Position numbers and translations under genes: made by a program
Shown here: positions 1 to 8,343 of the stretch, one piece after another
Numbering within the stretch: position 1 is the stretch's first letter
Layout: every line of letters begins with the position of its first letter
Assembly (NCBI RefSeq): GCF_000750005.1
Contig: NZ_JPYA01000173.1
Coordinates: 1 to 16,419, forward strand
From: Geobacillus icigianus
GTDB taxonomy: Bacteria > Bacillota > Bacilli > Bacillales > Anoxybacillaceae
Length of the DNA stretch: 16,419 bases
Direction: 5' to 3'
The notes under the pieces: model-generated
What the model was told of the DNA's origin: nothing
The model's database searches: none
Seen by the model: the letters and a program-made list of their open reading frames with translations, nothing else

Positions 1-36
1 GGCGGTTTGGGCGGCGGGCCAACCGCCGTTTCTTTT
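1..36 (+). terminator. Intrinsic terminator of a gene left of the window
   Basis: GGCGGTT (1-7) pairs with AACCGCC (21-27), and the stem extends inward by GG/CC with one bulged T. A T-rich tail (28-36) follows. This is the layout of a rho-independent terminator reading rightward. By B. subtilis gene order the gene it ends would be tsaD (gcp, ydiE), but that gene is outside the window, so its identity is inference. Confidence 0.7.
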
Positions 37-91
37 TTAGACGGCAAGGGTGGATTGGTGGACAGACTGGTGGTCCGATTTGTGCATAGTT

Positions 92-270
92 TCATCCACA
101 GGTTGTGGATGATGTGGAAATATGGCGTAAATCGGATGAATATGAGGAAAATAATACACAGCGATGTTGAACAAAATCGAACTGTTTTTTGTGGATAATG
201 TGGAAAAGTTGGTGAATAACCTATATTTCACTGGATGGATTGTGGATTTCTTTGTGGATAATGTGACTAA
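92..270. promoter_or_regulatory. DnaA-box cluster in the intergenic region before ydiF
   Basis: The consensus DnaA box TTATCCACA (reverse TGTGGATAA) is matched perfectly at 190-198 and 253-261, and with one mismatch at 92-100, 104-112 and 199-207. Three head-to-tail abutting 9-mer pairs can be seen: 104-112/113-121, 190-198/199-207 and 253-261/262-270. In each pair the first box is the better match. The remaining bases of this 270 bp gap hold no credible gene. From memory, the gcp-ydiF gap of B. subtilis also binds DnaA, so a conserved DnaA-titrating or regulatory cluster is likely. Binding itself is inferred. Confidence 0.75.
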
Positions 271-274
271 TTGA

Positions 275-305
275 AACCGCCCACCGAAATAACCGGCGGG
301 CGGTT
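275..305 (-). terminator. Probable terminator of ydiF
   Basis: A 12 bp arm at 275-286 pairs with 294-305 with one mismatch across a 7-base loop, immediately after the ydiF stop codon. Read on the minus strand the hairpin is followed by a weak T-rich stretch (TTTCAATTAG), so it is an imperfect intrinsic terminator. Confidence 0.6.
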
Positions 306-307
306 GG

Positions 308-2233
308 TTATGGTGAGTCATAAAGCTGCTCCCATTCGGCCAGCAGTTTTTCCACTTGCTGCTTTCGCTCCTCGTTTTCTTGCACAAGCTGTTGTGCTGT
401 TTCGTAGTCGTCATAAACGGACGGATCGCATAGTCGCTGTTCGGCTTGGGCGATTTGCTCTTCAAGCGCGGTGATTTCTGCTTCGATTTCGGCTAGACGG
501 CGTTGACGTTGACGCTGGCGTCTTTTTTCCTCTTTTTCTTGTTCATAAACAGATTTCGCCGACTCGTTGCTGCTCGGAACGATTGGGCTGGCATCCAAAC
601 GGGCTAACTCACGCATTTCTTCTTTTTTGGCGATATAGTAGTCATAGTCTCCCAAATATTCGCTAAGGCCGTCGCTTGACAGCTCGAGCACCTTCGTAGC
701 GATGCGGTTGATGAAATAGCGGTCGTGGGAGACGAACAAAATGGTGCCTGGATAGTCGATCAATGCCTGTTCGAGCACTTGTTTGCTGTCGAGGTCTAAA
801 TGGTTGGTCGGCTCGTCCAGAATGAGAAAATTGGCCTGTTGGAGCATCAGCTTCGCGAGCGCCAAGCGCGCCTTTTCCCCGCCGCTCAACGCTGAGATCG
901 GTTTTAAAACGTCATCGCCCGAAAACAGGAAGTTGCCGAGTATCGTTCGGATTTCTTTTTCTGTTTTAAGGGGGTAAGCATCCCATAATTCGTCAATGAC
1001 TCGTTTATTGGACGACAGGTCGGCTTGATCTTGATCATAATATCCGATTTGGACGTTCGTGCCGTAGCGCAAATGTCCGGCCTGAATGGGAAGCTGCCCG
1101 GCGATGGCTTTCAACAGTGTAGATTTGCCGATGCCGTTTGGACCGACCAACGCGACGCTTTCGCCGCGGGCGATGCGGAAGCTGATATGACGAATGACCG
1201 GCTCGTTCCGGTAACCGACGGCCACGTCTTCAGCGATGAGCACTTGTTGACCGCTTGGTCGTTCGATCGTGAAAGAAAATGATGCCGATTTTTCCTCTCC
1301 GACAGGCCGTTCCATTCGCTCCATTTTCTCCAGCTGTTTTCGCCGGCTTTGCGCCCGCTTGGCCGTCGAGGCGCGGGCGATGTTGCGCTGAATAAACTCT
1401 TGCAATCGGGCGATTTCTTCCTGTTGTTTTTCATATCGCTGTAGCTCTTGCTCATATTGCTGCGCTTTCAGTTCCAGATAGCGGCTGTAGTTGCCATTGT
1501 ACGTCCGCAGCTTGGCGTTGGACAGCTCGTACACGTGATTGGCAACTTTGTCGAGAAAGTATCGGTCATGGGAGACGAGCAAGAGGGCGCCCGGATATGC
1601 CTGCAAATACTGTTCCAGCCAAGCGAGTGTGTCCAAGTCTAAATGGTTGGTCGGTTCGTCTAAAATCAGCAAATCCGGCTTGGACAACAGCAGCTTTCCG
1701 AGAGCGAGCCGTGTTCGCTGTCCGCCGCTTAACGAAGAGACCGGTGTTGTTTGATAATCGTATGAAGAAAATTGCAATCCGTGCAAGACGGAACGAATGT
1801 CGGCCTCATATTGATAGCCGCCTTGTTCCTTATACTGCTCTTGCAGTTCATCGTACATTTTCAGCGTTTTTTCATAGCGGACGGGATCGGCGAGCACATC
1901 GGGATCGCCAAGCTGAGAGCCGAGCGCGGCCAGCTGTTGTTCCATCGCTTGAAGCGGTGCGAACACGTCGAGCATTTCCTCCCAAATGGAGCGTGATGAT
2001 TCCAACCCGCTCTGTTGTGCCAAATAGCCGATTTTGAGATGGTTTGGCTTGATGATTTCACCGCTGTCAAAAGATAGTTCGCCGGCGATGATTTTTAATA
2101 ATGTCGATTTTCCCGCTCCGTTTCGGCCGACAAGGGCGATGCGGTCGCGGGACTGTATTTCTAGTTTAATATTCGATAAAATAAGGTCAGCGCCAAAATA
2201 TTTCGTGAGTCCACGCACTTGCAAAATCATCAT
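308..2233 (-). CDS. ydiF: ABC-F family ATPase YdiF
   Basis: This 641-residue soluble protein has two ABC ATPase domains and no membrane segments, the plan of the ABC-F family, whose members act on ribosomes (translation factors or antibiotic-resistance proteins). Domain 1 has Walker [10 protein letters not shown] at 36-44, signature LSGGQ at 168-172 and Walker B/DEPTNHLD at 192-199. Domain 2 has GPNGIGKST at 364-372, LSGGE at 449-453 and DEPTNHLD at 473-480. A charged helical linker (about 255-310) joins them, and a C-terminal coiled coil (about 560-635, rich in E/K/Q/R) follows. The ATG at 2233 has AGAGGTG seven bases upstream. The gene is transcribed away from moaC, with its own promoter in the shared gap. 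The ydiF name rests on family and synteny; the exact ribosomal role is unknown from sequence. Confidence 0.93.
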   Translation of the reverse strand: MMILQVRGLTKYFGADLILSNIKLEIQSRDRIALVGRNGAGKSTLLKIIAGELSFDSGEIIKPNHLKIGYLAQQSGLESSRSIWEEMLDVFAPLQAMEQQLAALGSQLGDPDVLADPVRYEKTLKMYDELQEQYKEQGGYQYEADIRSVLHGLQFSSYDYQTTPVSSLSGGQRTRLALGKLLLSKPDLLILDEPTNHLDLDTLAWLEQYLQAYPGALLLVSHDRYFLDKVANHVYELSNAKLRTYNGNYSRYLELKAQQYEQELQRYEKQQEEIARLQEFIQRNIARASTAKRAQSRRKQLEKMERMERPVGEEKSASFSFTIERPSGQQVLIAEDVAVGYRNEPVIRHISFRIARGESVALVGPNGIGKSTLLKAIAGQLPIQAGHLRYGTNVQIGYYDQDQADLSSNKRVIDELWDAYPLKTEKEIRTILGNFLFSGDDVLKPISALSGGEKARLALAKLMLQQANFLILDEPTNHLDLDSKQVLEQALIDYPGTILFVSHDRYFINRIATKVLELSSDGLSEYLGDYDYYIAKKEEMRELARLDASPIVPSSNESAKSVYEQEKEEKRRQRQRQRRLAEIEAEITALEEQIAQAEQRLCDPSVYDDYETAQQLVQENEERKQQVEKLLAEWEQLYDSP

Positions 2234-2253
2234 GTCGGTTCACCTCTCGGAAT

Positions 2254-2282
2254 AGTTTAACGTATGTTGCTCAGACGGTCAA
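2254..2282 (-). promoter_or_regulatory. Candidate sigma-A promoter of ydiF
   Basis: On the minus strand, TTGACC (2277-2282) and TAAACT (2254-2259) are separated by exactly 17 bases. They lie about 25 bases upstream of the ydiF ATG. The -35 is a 5/6 match and the -10 a 4/6 match. Confidence 0.5.
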
Positions 2283-2310
2283 AGACAGAAGGAGAAAAAT
2301 CATGTATAGT
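2282..2310 (+). promoter_or_regulatory. Candidate promoter of the moaC-rex-tat operon
   Basis: AAGACA (2282-2287) and TATAGT (2305-2310) are 17 bases apart. Transcription would start near 2317, just before the GGAGGAG ribosome site at 2319-2325. This placement would rule out the upstream ATG at 2302 as the moaC start. The -35 is weak. Confidence 0.4.
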
Positions 2311-2331
2311 GTAGACATGGAGGAGATGGCT

Positions 2332-2820
2332 TTGTCATCGTTTACCCATTTTAATGAAGAGGGACGCGCGAAGATGGTCGATATCACGGACAAAGAAGAG
2401 ACGGTCAGGGTCGCGGTGGCGCGAACGAGCGTCACTGTCAGCCAAGAAATTTATGAAAAAATCAAAGGCCGTGACATTAAAAAAGGGGATGTGCTGGCCG
2501 TCGCCCAAGTGGCAGGGGTCATGGCGGCCAAAAAAACGGCTGACCTGATCCCGATGTGCCACCCGCTGATGCTAAAGAGCGTCGATTTCACGTTTTCTTG
2601 GGAGCATGAAGAAACCGAGCCTCGTCTTGTCATTACAGCGACCGTGAAAACGAAAGGGAGCACGGGGGTGGAAATGGAAGCGCTGACGGCCGTTTCGGTT
2701 TGTGCGTTGACGGTATACGACATGTGTAAGGCGCTCGACAAAGGGATGACGATCGGTCCGACGTATTTGGTCGAAAAAACGGGCGGGAAATCCGGCCATT
2801 ATCGACGGAAAACCGATTAG
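2332..2820 (+). CDS. moaC: Cyclic pyranopterin monophosphate synthase MoaC
   Basis: MoaC makes cyclic pyranopterin monophosphate from 3',8-cyclo-GTP in the first stage of molybdenum cofactor synthesis. From a TTG start at 2332 the product is 162 residues beginning [12 protein letters not shown], the usual MoaC length. GGAGGAG lies at good distance upstream. An in-frame ATG at 2302 would add ten residues but overlaps a likely promoter. Family motifs are present: MVDIT at 15-19, the PMCHPL segment with His77, EMEAL at 114-118, and YDMCKALDK at 129-137 with the catalytic Asp130/Lys133 pair (equivalent to E. coli D128/K131). The gene is followed 15 bases later by rex. The other moa genes are not in the window. 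Confidence 0.95.
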   Translation: MSSFTHFNEEGRAKMVDITDKEETVRVAVARTSVTVSQEIYEKIKGRDIKKGDVLAVAQVAGVMAAKKTADLIPMCHPLMLKSVDFTFSWEHEETEPRLVITATVKTKGSTGVEMEALTAVSVCALTVYDMCKALDKGMTIGPTYLVEKTGGKSGHYRRKTD

Positions 2821-2835
2821 CTAGGGGATGAGACA

Positions 2836-3498
2836 ATGAGCAATGAACAACCGAAAATTCCGCAAGCGACGGCTAAGCGGCTGCCGCTTTATTACCGATT
2901 TTTAAAGAACTTGCATGCATCAGGAAAGCAGCGCGTCTCTTCCGCTGAGCTGAGCGAGGCGGTGAAAGTCGATCCAGCGACGATCCGCCGCGATTTTTCG
3001 TATTTTGGCGCGCTCGGCAAAAAAGGATACGGGTATAATGTCCATTATTTGTTGTCGTTTTTTCGCCAGACGTTGGAAGAGGATGAAGTGACTGAAGTGG
3101 CGCTGTTTGGAGTCGGCAATTTAGGCACCGCTTTTTTAAACTATAATTTTTCGAAAAACAATAACACGAAAATTGTGATGGCGTTCGATGTTGATGAGCA
3201 AAAAGTAGGAACGACAGTCGGCGGCGTGCCCGTCTATCATCTCGATGAGCTGGAAGAACGGCTGCGCGGCGACATTCCGGTCGCTATTTTAACCGTGCCG
3301 GCCTCCGCGGCTCAGGCGTTGACCGATCGCCTTGTCGCCCAAGGGATTAAAGGAATTTTAAACTTTACTCCGGCGCGGCTGAACGTGCCTGACCATATTC
3401 GCGTTCACCACATCGATTTGGCCATTGAGCTGCAATCGCTTGTGTACTTTTTGAAAAACTATCCATCGCCATCGGCAAAAGGAGAGAATCATTCATGA
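2836..3498 (+). CDS. rex: Redox-sensing transcriptional repressor Rex
   Basis: Rex senses the NADH/NAD+ ratio and represses fermentation and respiration genes when NADH is low. The 220-residue product has an N-terminal winged helix (about 1-85, recognition segment [13 protein letters not shown] at 46-58). A Rossmann fold with GVGNLG at 92-97 and the acidic FDVD at 117-120 binds the dinucleotide. A C-terminal helix (about 192-209) matches the domain-swapped dimer helix of the family. The ATG is preceded by AGGGGATG. The stop overlaps the tatA start in an ATGA junction, so the two are translationally coupled. No Rex-box palindrome (TTGTGAA-N4-TTCACAA) was found in the window, so autoregulation is not supported here. 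Confidence 0.96.
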   Translation: MSNEQPKIPQATAKRLPLYYRFLKNLHASGKQRVSSAELSEAVKVDPATIRRDFSYFGALGKKGYGYNVHYLLSFFRQTLEEDEVTEVALFGVGNLGTAFLNYNFSKNNNTKIVMAFDVDEQKVGTTVGGVPVYHLDELEERLRGDIPVAILTVPASAAQALTDRLVAQGIKGILNFTPARLNVPDHIRVHHIDLAIELQSLVYFLKNYPSPSAKGENHS

Positions 3499-3647
3499 AA
3501 TATGTATTGCTGGCTGTTTTGATTTTGCTGTTGTTTGGCACGAAAAAGCTGCCGGAACTAGGGCGTTCGTTTGGCGAGTCGCTGCGCGAGTTCAAAGACG
3601 CCACCAAGGGTCTTGCGGATGAGGACGAAACGAAAACCGACCGGTGA
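3495..3647 (+). CDS. tatA: Twin-arginine translocase subunit TatA, very short
   Basis: TatA subunits form the protein-conducting part of the Tat pathway, which exports folded proteins. This 50-residue product has a short hydrophobic helix (3-14, [12 protein letters not shown]), then [10 protein letters not shown] (14-23), then the amphipathic helix [17 protein letters not shown] (24-40) and a charged tail. These are the hallmarks of TatA/TatAy. Two things are unusual. The hydrophobic segment begins directly after Met-Lys, so the usual N-terminal periplasmic stretch is missing, and the family's FGP is FGT here. No in-frame upstream start with a ribosome site exists; AGGAGAG precedes the chosen ATG. 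It overlaps the rex stop and is followed 19 bases on by tatC, which matches B. subtilis rex-tatAy-tatCy. Confidence 0.88.
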   Translation: MKYVLLAVLILLLFGTKKLPELGRSFGESLREFKDATKGLADEDETKTDR

Positions 3648-3666
3648 TAAGGCGGGATGAGGAACT

Positions 3667-4410
3667 ATGAATGACAAAGAGATGTCAGTGTATGAACACC
3701 TCGGTGAACTGCGAAAGCGGCTGATCATTGTGCTCGTTTTTTTCGCCGCGGCGTTGGCGGCGAGCTTCTTTTTCGTCGATGATGTCATTATCTATTTGCA
3801 ACGAACGGCTGAGACAAAGCAGCTGACCATGAACGCCTTTCGCCTGACCGATCCGATCAAAGTATACTTTCAGTTTGCTTTTGTCATTGCCGCCGTGCTG
3901 ACGTCTCCGGTGCTGCTGTATCAAATTTGGGCGTTTGTCAGCCCCGGTCTGTATGAAAAAGAGCGGAAGGTAACGCTAAGCTATATTCCGGCATCGATTG
4001 TTCTTTTTTTGGGCGGTGTCAGCTTTGCCTATTTCGTTTTGTTTCCATTTGTCGTTCGATTTATGAACCAGCTGGCTGAACAGCTGGGGGTCCAGCAAAT
4101 GATCGGCATTAACGAATATTTCCAGTTTATGCTTCAGCTTGTGCTGCCGTTTGGCGTTGTGTTTCAGCTGCCGATCGTGGTGCTGTTTTTCACCCGCTTA
4201 GGGCTTATCACGCCGCAGTTTCTTGTTCGCGTTCGCAAGTATGCGTATTTGGTGCTGTTAATTATCGCGGCGATTATCACGCCGCCCGATGTGTTGTCGC
4301 AAGTGATCGTCATGATTCCGCTTACGCTTTTGTATGAAGGGAGCATTTGGATCGCAAAAATCGGCTACCGGAAGGCGCGATCAGCGGCGGAACAAGGAGA
4401 CAACGAGTAA
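3667..4410 (+). CDS. tatC: Twin-arginine translocase subunit TatC
   Basis: TatC is the membrane receptor for twin-arginine signal peptides. The 247-residue product has about six hydrophobic segments (roughly 19-38, 67-88, 107-130, 153-176, 190-206 and 209-230). It also shows the family signatures: VYEHLGELRKRL near the N-terminus (8-19), FVSPGLYEKERK (90-101) in the first periplasmic-facing loop region, and ITPPDVLSQ (204-212). GATGAGGA lies just before the ATG. It pairs with the adjacent short TatA to make a minimal two-component Tat system, as in Gram-positive bacteria. It is the last gene of the moaC-rex-tat operon. Confidence 0.96.
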   Translation: MNDKEMSVYEHLGELRKRLIIVLVFFAAALAASFFFVDDVIIYLQRTAETKQLTMNAFRLTDPIKVYFQFAFVIAAVLTSPVLLYQIWAFVSPGLYEKERKVTLSYIPASIVLFLGGVSFAYFVLFPFVVRFMNQLAEQLGVQQMIGINEYFQFMLQLVLPFGVVFQLPIVVLFFTRLGLITPQFLVRVRKYAYLVLLIIAAIITPPDVLSQVIVMIPLTLLYEGSIWIAKIGYRKARSAAEQGDNE

Positions 4411-4438
4411 AGCGGCGCACGGCCAAAGCGATTTTTAA

Positions 4439-4733
4439 ACAAAAAATTCCATGGACAGCGTCCACTCGGGGGGAAAATCTCGCGCCGGTCCGGCATTTTC
4501 ACGGGAAAGATCCATGGGCAAGCTGTGATCTGCCCTCCACTTGGAGGGTGAAAATCTCGCGCCGGTCCGGCATTTTCATGGGAAAGATCCATGGGCGGTG
4601 TGATCTGCCCCCACCCGGGGATGCAAATCCGTGTCAGGCCGGCATTTTCACGGGAAAGGTCCATGGGCAAGCTTGTGATCTGCCCTCCAGACGGGGATGA
4701 AAATCGCCGCTTGCCGACGGGGATGTTCGCGGG
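4439..4733. repeat. Tandem array of 72-79 bp structured repeats behind tatC
   Basis: Four imperfect head-to-tail units are visible: 4439-4505 (partial), 4506-4582, 4583-4654 and 4655-4733. Shared blocks in order are (A)TCCATGG, TGATCTGCCC, a C-rich/G-rich hairpin, GAAAAT or similar, GCCGGTCCGGC or a degenerate form, and ATTTTCACGGGAAA. Within units the C-rich arm pairs with the G-rich arm (CCCTCC 4533-4538 with GGAGGG 4543-4548; CCCC with GGGG at 4609-4620). TGAAAAT (4549-4555) pairs with ATTTTCA (4572-4578) around the GCCGG-T-CCGGC palindrome. No convincing protein is encoded. It may be a genus-level intergenic repeat family; its function is unknown. Confidence 0.8.
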
Positions 4734-4770
4734 AAACAGATCGAGGGAGCACGGATGGGCATATCATAAA

Positions 4771-4806
4771 AAAAGGTGTCCCGATCGTACGTTTGGGGCA
4801 CCTTCT
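4771..4806. terminator. Bidirectional terminator between tatC and ydiK
   Basis: AAGGTGTCCC (4773-4782) pairs with GGGGCACCTT (4795-4804) over ten base pairs including one G-T. Seven A's (4768-4774) lie on the left and a T-rich tail lies on the right. It can therefore stop both the rightward tat transcript and the leftward ydiL-ydiK transcript. Confidence 0.85.
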
Positions 4807-4986
4807 TTATCGCTTCGGGGTAAAAAGCAGACGAAAGGCGGTTCCGAAATCAAAAGCCGCCAACGCCGCCAAGGCGATGGTCGAAACGTTCCAAATCGTT
4901 TCATGCGCGCTTTGGATCGCCAAATACGTAAACAGCAAACCTAGAAGGAAATAGGGCAATGAGAAGAGTCGAGGGTGGCGCGTCAT
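4807..4986 (-). CDS. ydiK: Small membrane protein YdiK (DUF4305-like)
   Basis: The product is a 59-residue protein of unknown function with two hydrophobic segments (about 8-24 and 31-49) and positively charged ends, so it is probably a two-span membrane protein. The ATG at 4986 was chosen because it overlaps the ydiL stop (ATGA) and has GGGGGG seven bases upstream. An in-frame TTG at 5001 and an ATG at 4992 are alternatives. Position between tatC and ydiL, on the opposite strand, matches B. subtilis ydiK. The gene is translationally coupled to ydiL, and the two may act together, which is inference. Confidence 0.78.
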   Translation of the reverse strand: MTRHPRLFSLPYFLLGLLFTYLAIQSAHETIWNVSTIALAALAAFDFGTAFRLLFTPKR

Positions 4987-5717
4987 AACCATACCCCCCA
5001 AATCGTCAGCGGCAATTCCGGCTGGCGCATCATTTTTTCCATTTCATCAGCCAGTAGCATCTGCACAACGACAACGAACGTGTTCATCGCCACATGGGCG
5101 AACATCGGCACGAAAATGCGGCCGGTTTTCGCATATAAAAAGGCGAACGTCAGACCGATCGCTGTATACAAAAGCAAATGCTCCAGCTCCATATGGGCGA
5201 TGGCGAAAAGAAGCGAGCTTGCGAGCGCGGCCGGCCAAAAGCGGTATTTTTCATAAAGCGATCCAAAAATGATTTTGCGGAAAACGAGTTCTTCCAAAAT
5301 CGGGCCGATGGCCGAAGCAACAATGACTAGCAGCGGTGTCAAGCGAATGATCTCAATGATTTGTCTTGTGTTCTCCGATCCTGGTTCAATGCCGAGCAGC
5401 CGCCATTCGATATTGACGGCGATGCTTTGGGCGACAAGCGCCAAAAATACGCCTAAAAATGCCCACATCCACGATGAAGCGAGCGGCATCTGCCGCATGT
5501 TTCGCTCAGGGCGGGCGCGGCGAAGCAGCCATAAAATAATGACAAACGCTGTCAAAAAGCTGATGACCGCCCAATATCCAGAAGCGATTTTTGTAGCTTC
5601 GCTGGGGGTTTTCGCGCTTGACCCGACGCCGAGGGCGCATAGAAGCGGCACGCCGGCAAAAGCGGACAGCTGCATGGCAATATAGGTGATCAGCACGTAC
5701 CAGTCATGACGTTTCAA
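4983..5717 (-). CDS. ydiL: CPBP-family intramembrane protease YdiL
   Basis: The product is a 244-residue multi-span membrane protein of the CPBP (CaaX protease and bacteriocin-processing, Abi) family. It shows the three diagnostic motifs: EELVFR at 142-147, FAIAH at 171-175 and HVAMN at 208-212. These supply the Glu, His and Asn residues of the intramembrane glutamic-protease site. Hydrophobic helices occur at about 8-28, 48-65, 82-102, 127-140, 161-175 and 181-215. Translation starts at TTG 5717, with AAAGGGG eight bases upstream. The substrate is not evident. It has its own promoter, is followed by overlapping ydiK, and is transcribed against tatC and away from groES. Confidence 0.92.
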   Translation of the reverse strand: MKRHDWYVLITYIAMQLSAFAGVPLLCALGVGSSAKTPSEATKIASGYWAVISFLTAFVIILWLLRRARPERNMRQMPLASSWMWAFLGVFLALVAQSIAVNIEWRLLGIEPGSENTRQIIEIIRLTPLLVIVASAIGPILEELVFRKIIFGSLYEKYRFWPAALASSLLFAIAHMELEHLLLYTAIGLTFAFLYAKTGRIFVPMFAHVAMNTFVVVVQMLLADEMEKMMRQPELPLTIWGVWL

Positions 5718-5750
5718 GTTTTCTTACCCCTTTATTCAAAATATATCCGT

Positions 5751-5779
5751 ATTGTAGCATATGTTTGGCGAAATGATAA
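5751..5779 (-). promoter_or_regulatory. Sigma-A type promoter of ydiL-ydiK
   Basis: On the minus strand TTATCA (5774-5779) and TACAAT (5751-5756) are separated by 17 bases, 33 bases upstream of the ydiL TTG. The -10 is a 5/6 match and the -35 a 4/6 match. Confidence 0.6.
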
Positions 5780-5816
5780 GAAAAGCGCGTTGGTTCAATC
5801 CAACGGCAAACGGGAC

Positions 5817-5849
5817 AAAAAAACAGCCGCCGGGTGTTTATTGGCGCTG
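5817..5849 (-). terminator. Intrinsic terminator facing leftward, upstream of the ydiL promoter
   Basis: On the minus strand CAGCGCC (5843-5849) pairs with GGCGGCTG (5824-5831, one bulge) and is followed by seven T's (5817-5823). No leftward gene lies upstream in the window, so it may insulate ydiL from antisense transcription or be a relic of a lost gene. Confidence 0.6.
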
Positions 5850-6140
5850 GAAATGTGCAATAATGAAAACGGATTTTGCGCCGCTGGCTTGAGAAGCTAG
5901 CCGTCGTCCCGCCCGGTTGCCCTTCAGCTGGCCGGCATGTTTCTGTCACGCCGGAAGCGTGGAAACGAACGAGACCGCTTGTCGGTGGAACAATGCGCTG
6001 CCCGCGCGTTTCTGTCACGCCCGAAGCAGCGGTTTTGGGCGAAATGCGGCCGGTTGGCGGAGGAAGGGTGTTTTTTGCCGGTCTTCGGGGCGACCGATTG
6101 GCTCGTGTGGCGCCAAAAAGAAAAGCCGCTATTTTTTTGA
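5850..6140. other. GC-rich non-coding gap before groES with a short direct repeat
   Basis: No credible gene is seen here. A 20-base block, GTTTCTGTCACGCCGGAAGC at 5939-5958, recurs with one change at 6008-6027, 69 bases on. The rest is GC-rich and weakly repetitive, in the style of the array behind tatC but without clear identity to it. Confidence 0.5.
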
Positions 6141-6149
6141 ATTTCCTAC

Positions 6150-6215
6150 TTGCAAAACGGAAAGAAGTTCATTAATATTATAAGTGTGTTAGCACTCAAT
6201 AAAGATGAGTGCTAA
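6150..6215 (+). promoter_or_regulatory. groESL promoter and CIRCE operator
   Basis: CIRCE is perfect: TTAGCACTC (6189-6197), nine bases, GAGTGCTAA (6207-6215). This is the binding site of the HrcA repressor, which releases on heat shock. A sigma-A type promoter lies just upstream: TTGCAA (6150-6155) with TAATAT (6173-6178) at 17 bases, or the overlapping TATTAT at 6176-6181. Transcription would start in or just before CIRCE. hrcA itself is not in the window. Confidence 0.93.
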
Positions 6216-6254
6216 TAAGAACGGCGAAAACTATCGTTAAGGAGGTTGTTTCCC

Positions 6255-6539
6255 GTGTTGAAGCCATTAGGCGATCGCATTGTCATTGAAGTCGTGGAAA
6301 CAGAAGAAAAAACGGCAAGCGGCATCGTGTTGCCGGATACGGCGAAAGAAAAGCCGCAAGAAGGCCGTGTTGTCGCCGTTGGTGCAGGCCGCGTGCTCGA
6401 TAACGGTCAACGCGTTGCACCGGAAGTTGAAGTCGGCGACCGTATCATCTTCTCGAAATACGCGGGCACAGAAGTGAAATACGACGGCAAAGAGTACTTA
6501 ATTTTGCGCGAAAGCGACATTTTGGCTGTCATTCGCTAA
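6255..6539 (+). CDS. groES: Co-chaperonin GroES
   Basis: GroES is the 10 kDa seven-subunit lid of the GroEL folding chamber. The GTG at 6255 gives the standard 94-residue product starting [22 protein letters not shown] ends nine bases upstream. An in-frame TTG at 6246 abuts the ribosome site and is unlikely to be used. The mobile loop that contacts GroEL is at about 17-34 ([18 protein letters not shown]), and [15 protein letters not shown] and the [19 protein letters not shown] strand region follow. It is the first gene of the CIRCE-controlled operon, 105 bases before groEL. Confidence 0.98.
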   Translation: MLKPLGDRIVIEVVETEEKTASGIVLPDTAKEKPQEGRVVAVGAGRVLDNGQRVAPEVEVGDRIIFSKYAGTEVKYDGKEYLILRESDILAVIR

Positions 6540-6638
6540 TCTATGCGCCGATCAAATAAAACATACGTAAAACTCACTGAATACTTAACGTTCGCTTCAT
6601 GCACGTGTTGCAATTTCATCCATATTGTAAGGAGGTAA

Positions 6639-8264
<1,626 letters not shown>

Positions 8265-8284
8265 TCAGCGCCTCCCATCCGTTG

Positions 8285-8318
8285 GAACACTGGGGTTTTC
8301 CCCGGTGTTCTTTTTTGT
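8285..8318 (+). terminator. groEL operon terminator
   Basis: GAACACTGGGG (8285-8295) pairs with CCCCGGTGTTC (8300-8310) over a TTTT loop with one T-G pair, followed by six T's at 8311-8316. This is a strong rho-independent terminator. Confidence 0.95.
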
Positions 8319-8338
8319 TTTGACCACATTTTGACCAC
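8318..8338. repeat. Paired TTTTGACCAC repeats at the element edge (putative integrase or att site)
   Basis: TTTTGACCAC occurs at 8318-8327 and again at 8329-8338, an 11-base period (about one helical turn), between the groEL terminator and the 3' end of the integrase gene. Position and phasing suggest integrase arm-binding sites next to the left attachment site. The exact core cannot be fixed because the right end of the element is outside the window. Confidence 0.45.
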
Positions 8339-8343
8339 GAAAA

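Noticed and set aside
37..465. 142-residue minus-strand frame over the DnaA-box gap
   Set aside because: It overlaps the 3' end of ydiF in another frame, has no ribosome site or recognisable domain, and its sequence is low-complexity translation of intergenic DNA.
4439..4733. CRISPR-like array
   Set aside because: The units are contiguous and similar throughout, with no unique spacers between short identical repeats, and no cas gene is nearby.
4347..4944. Two plus-strand frames and one minus-strand frame across the tandem repeats
   Set aside because: The open frames arise because the repeats are GC-rich and roughly in phase. The products have no family features and no proper ribosome sites.
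5704..6183. Overlapping frames on both strands in the ydiL-groES gap
   Set aside because: They are compositionally odd (Arg/Cys-rich), lack ribosome sites and overlap the ydiL promoter and the approach to CIRCE.
8318..8338. Exact attL core
   Set aside because: Only one element end is in the window, so a shared core cannot be identified; the repeats are reported as probable integrase sites only.
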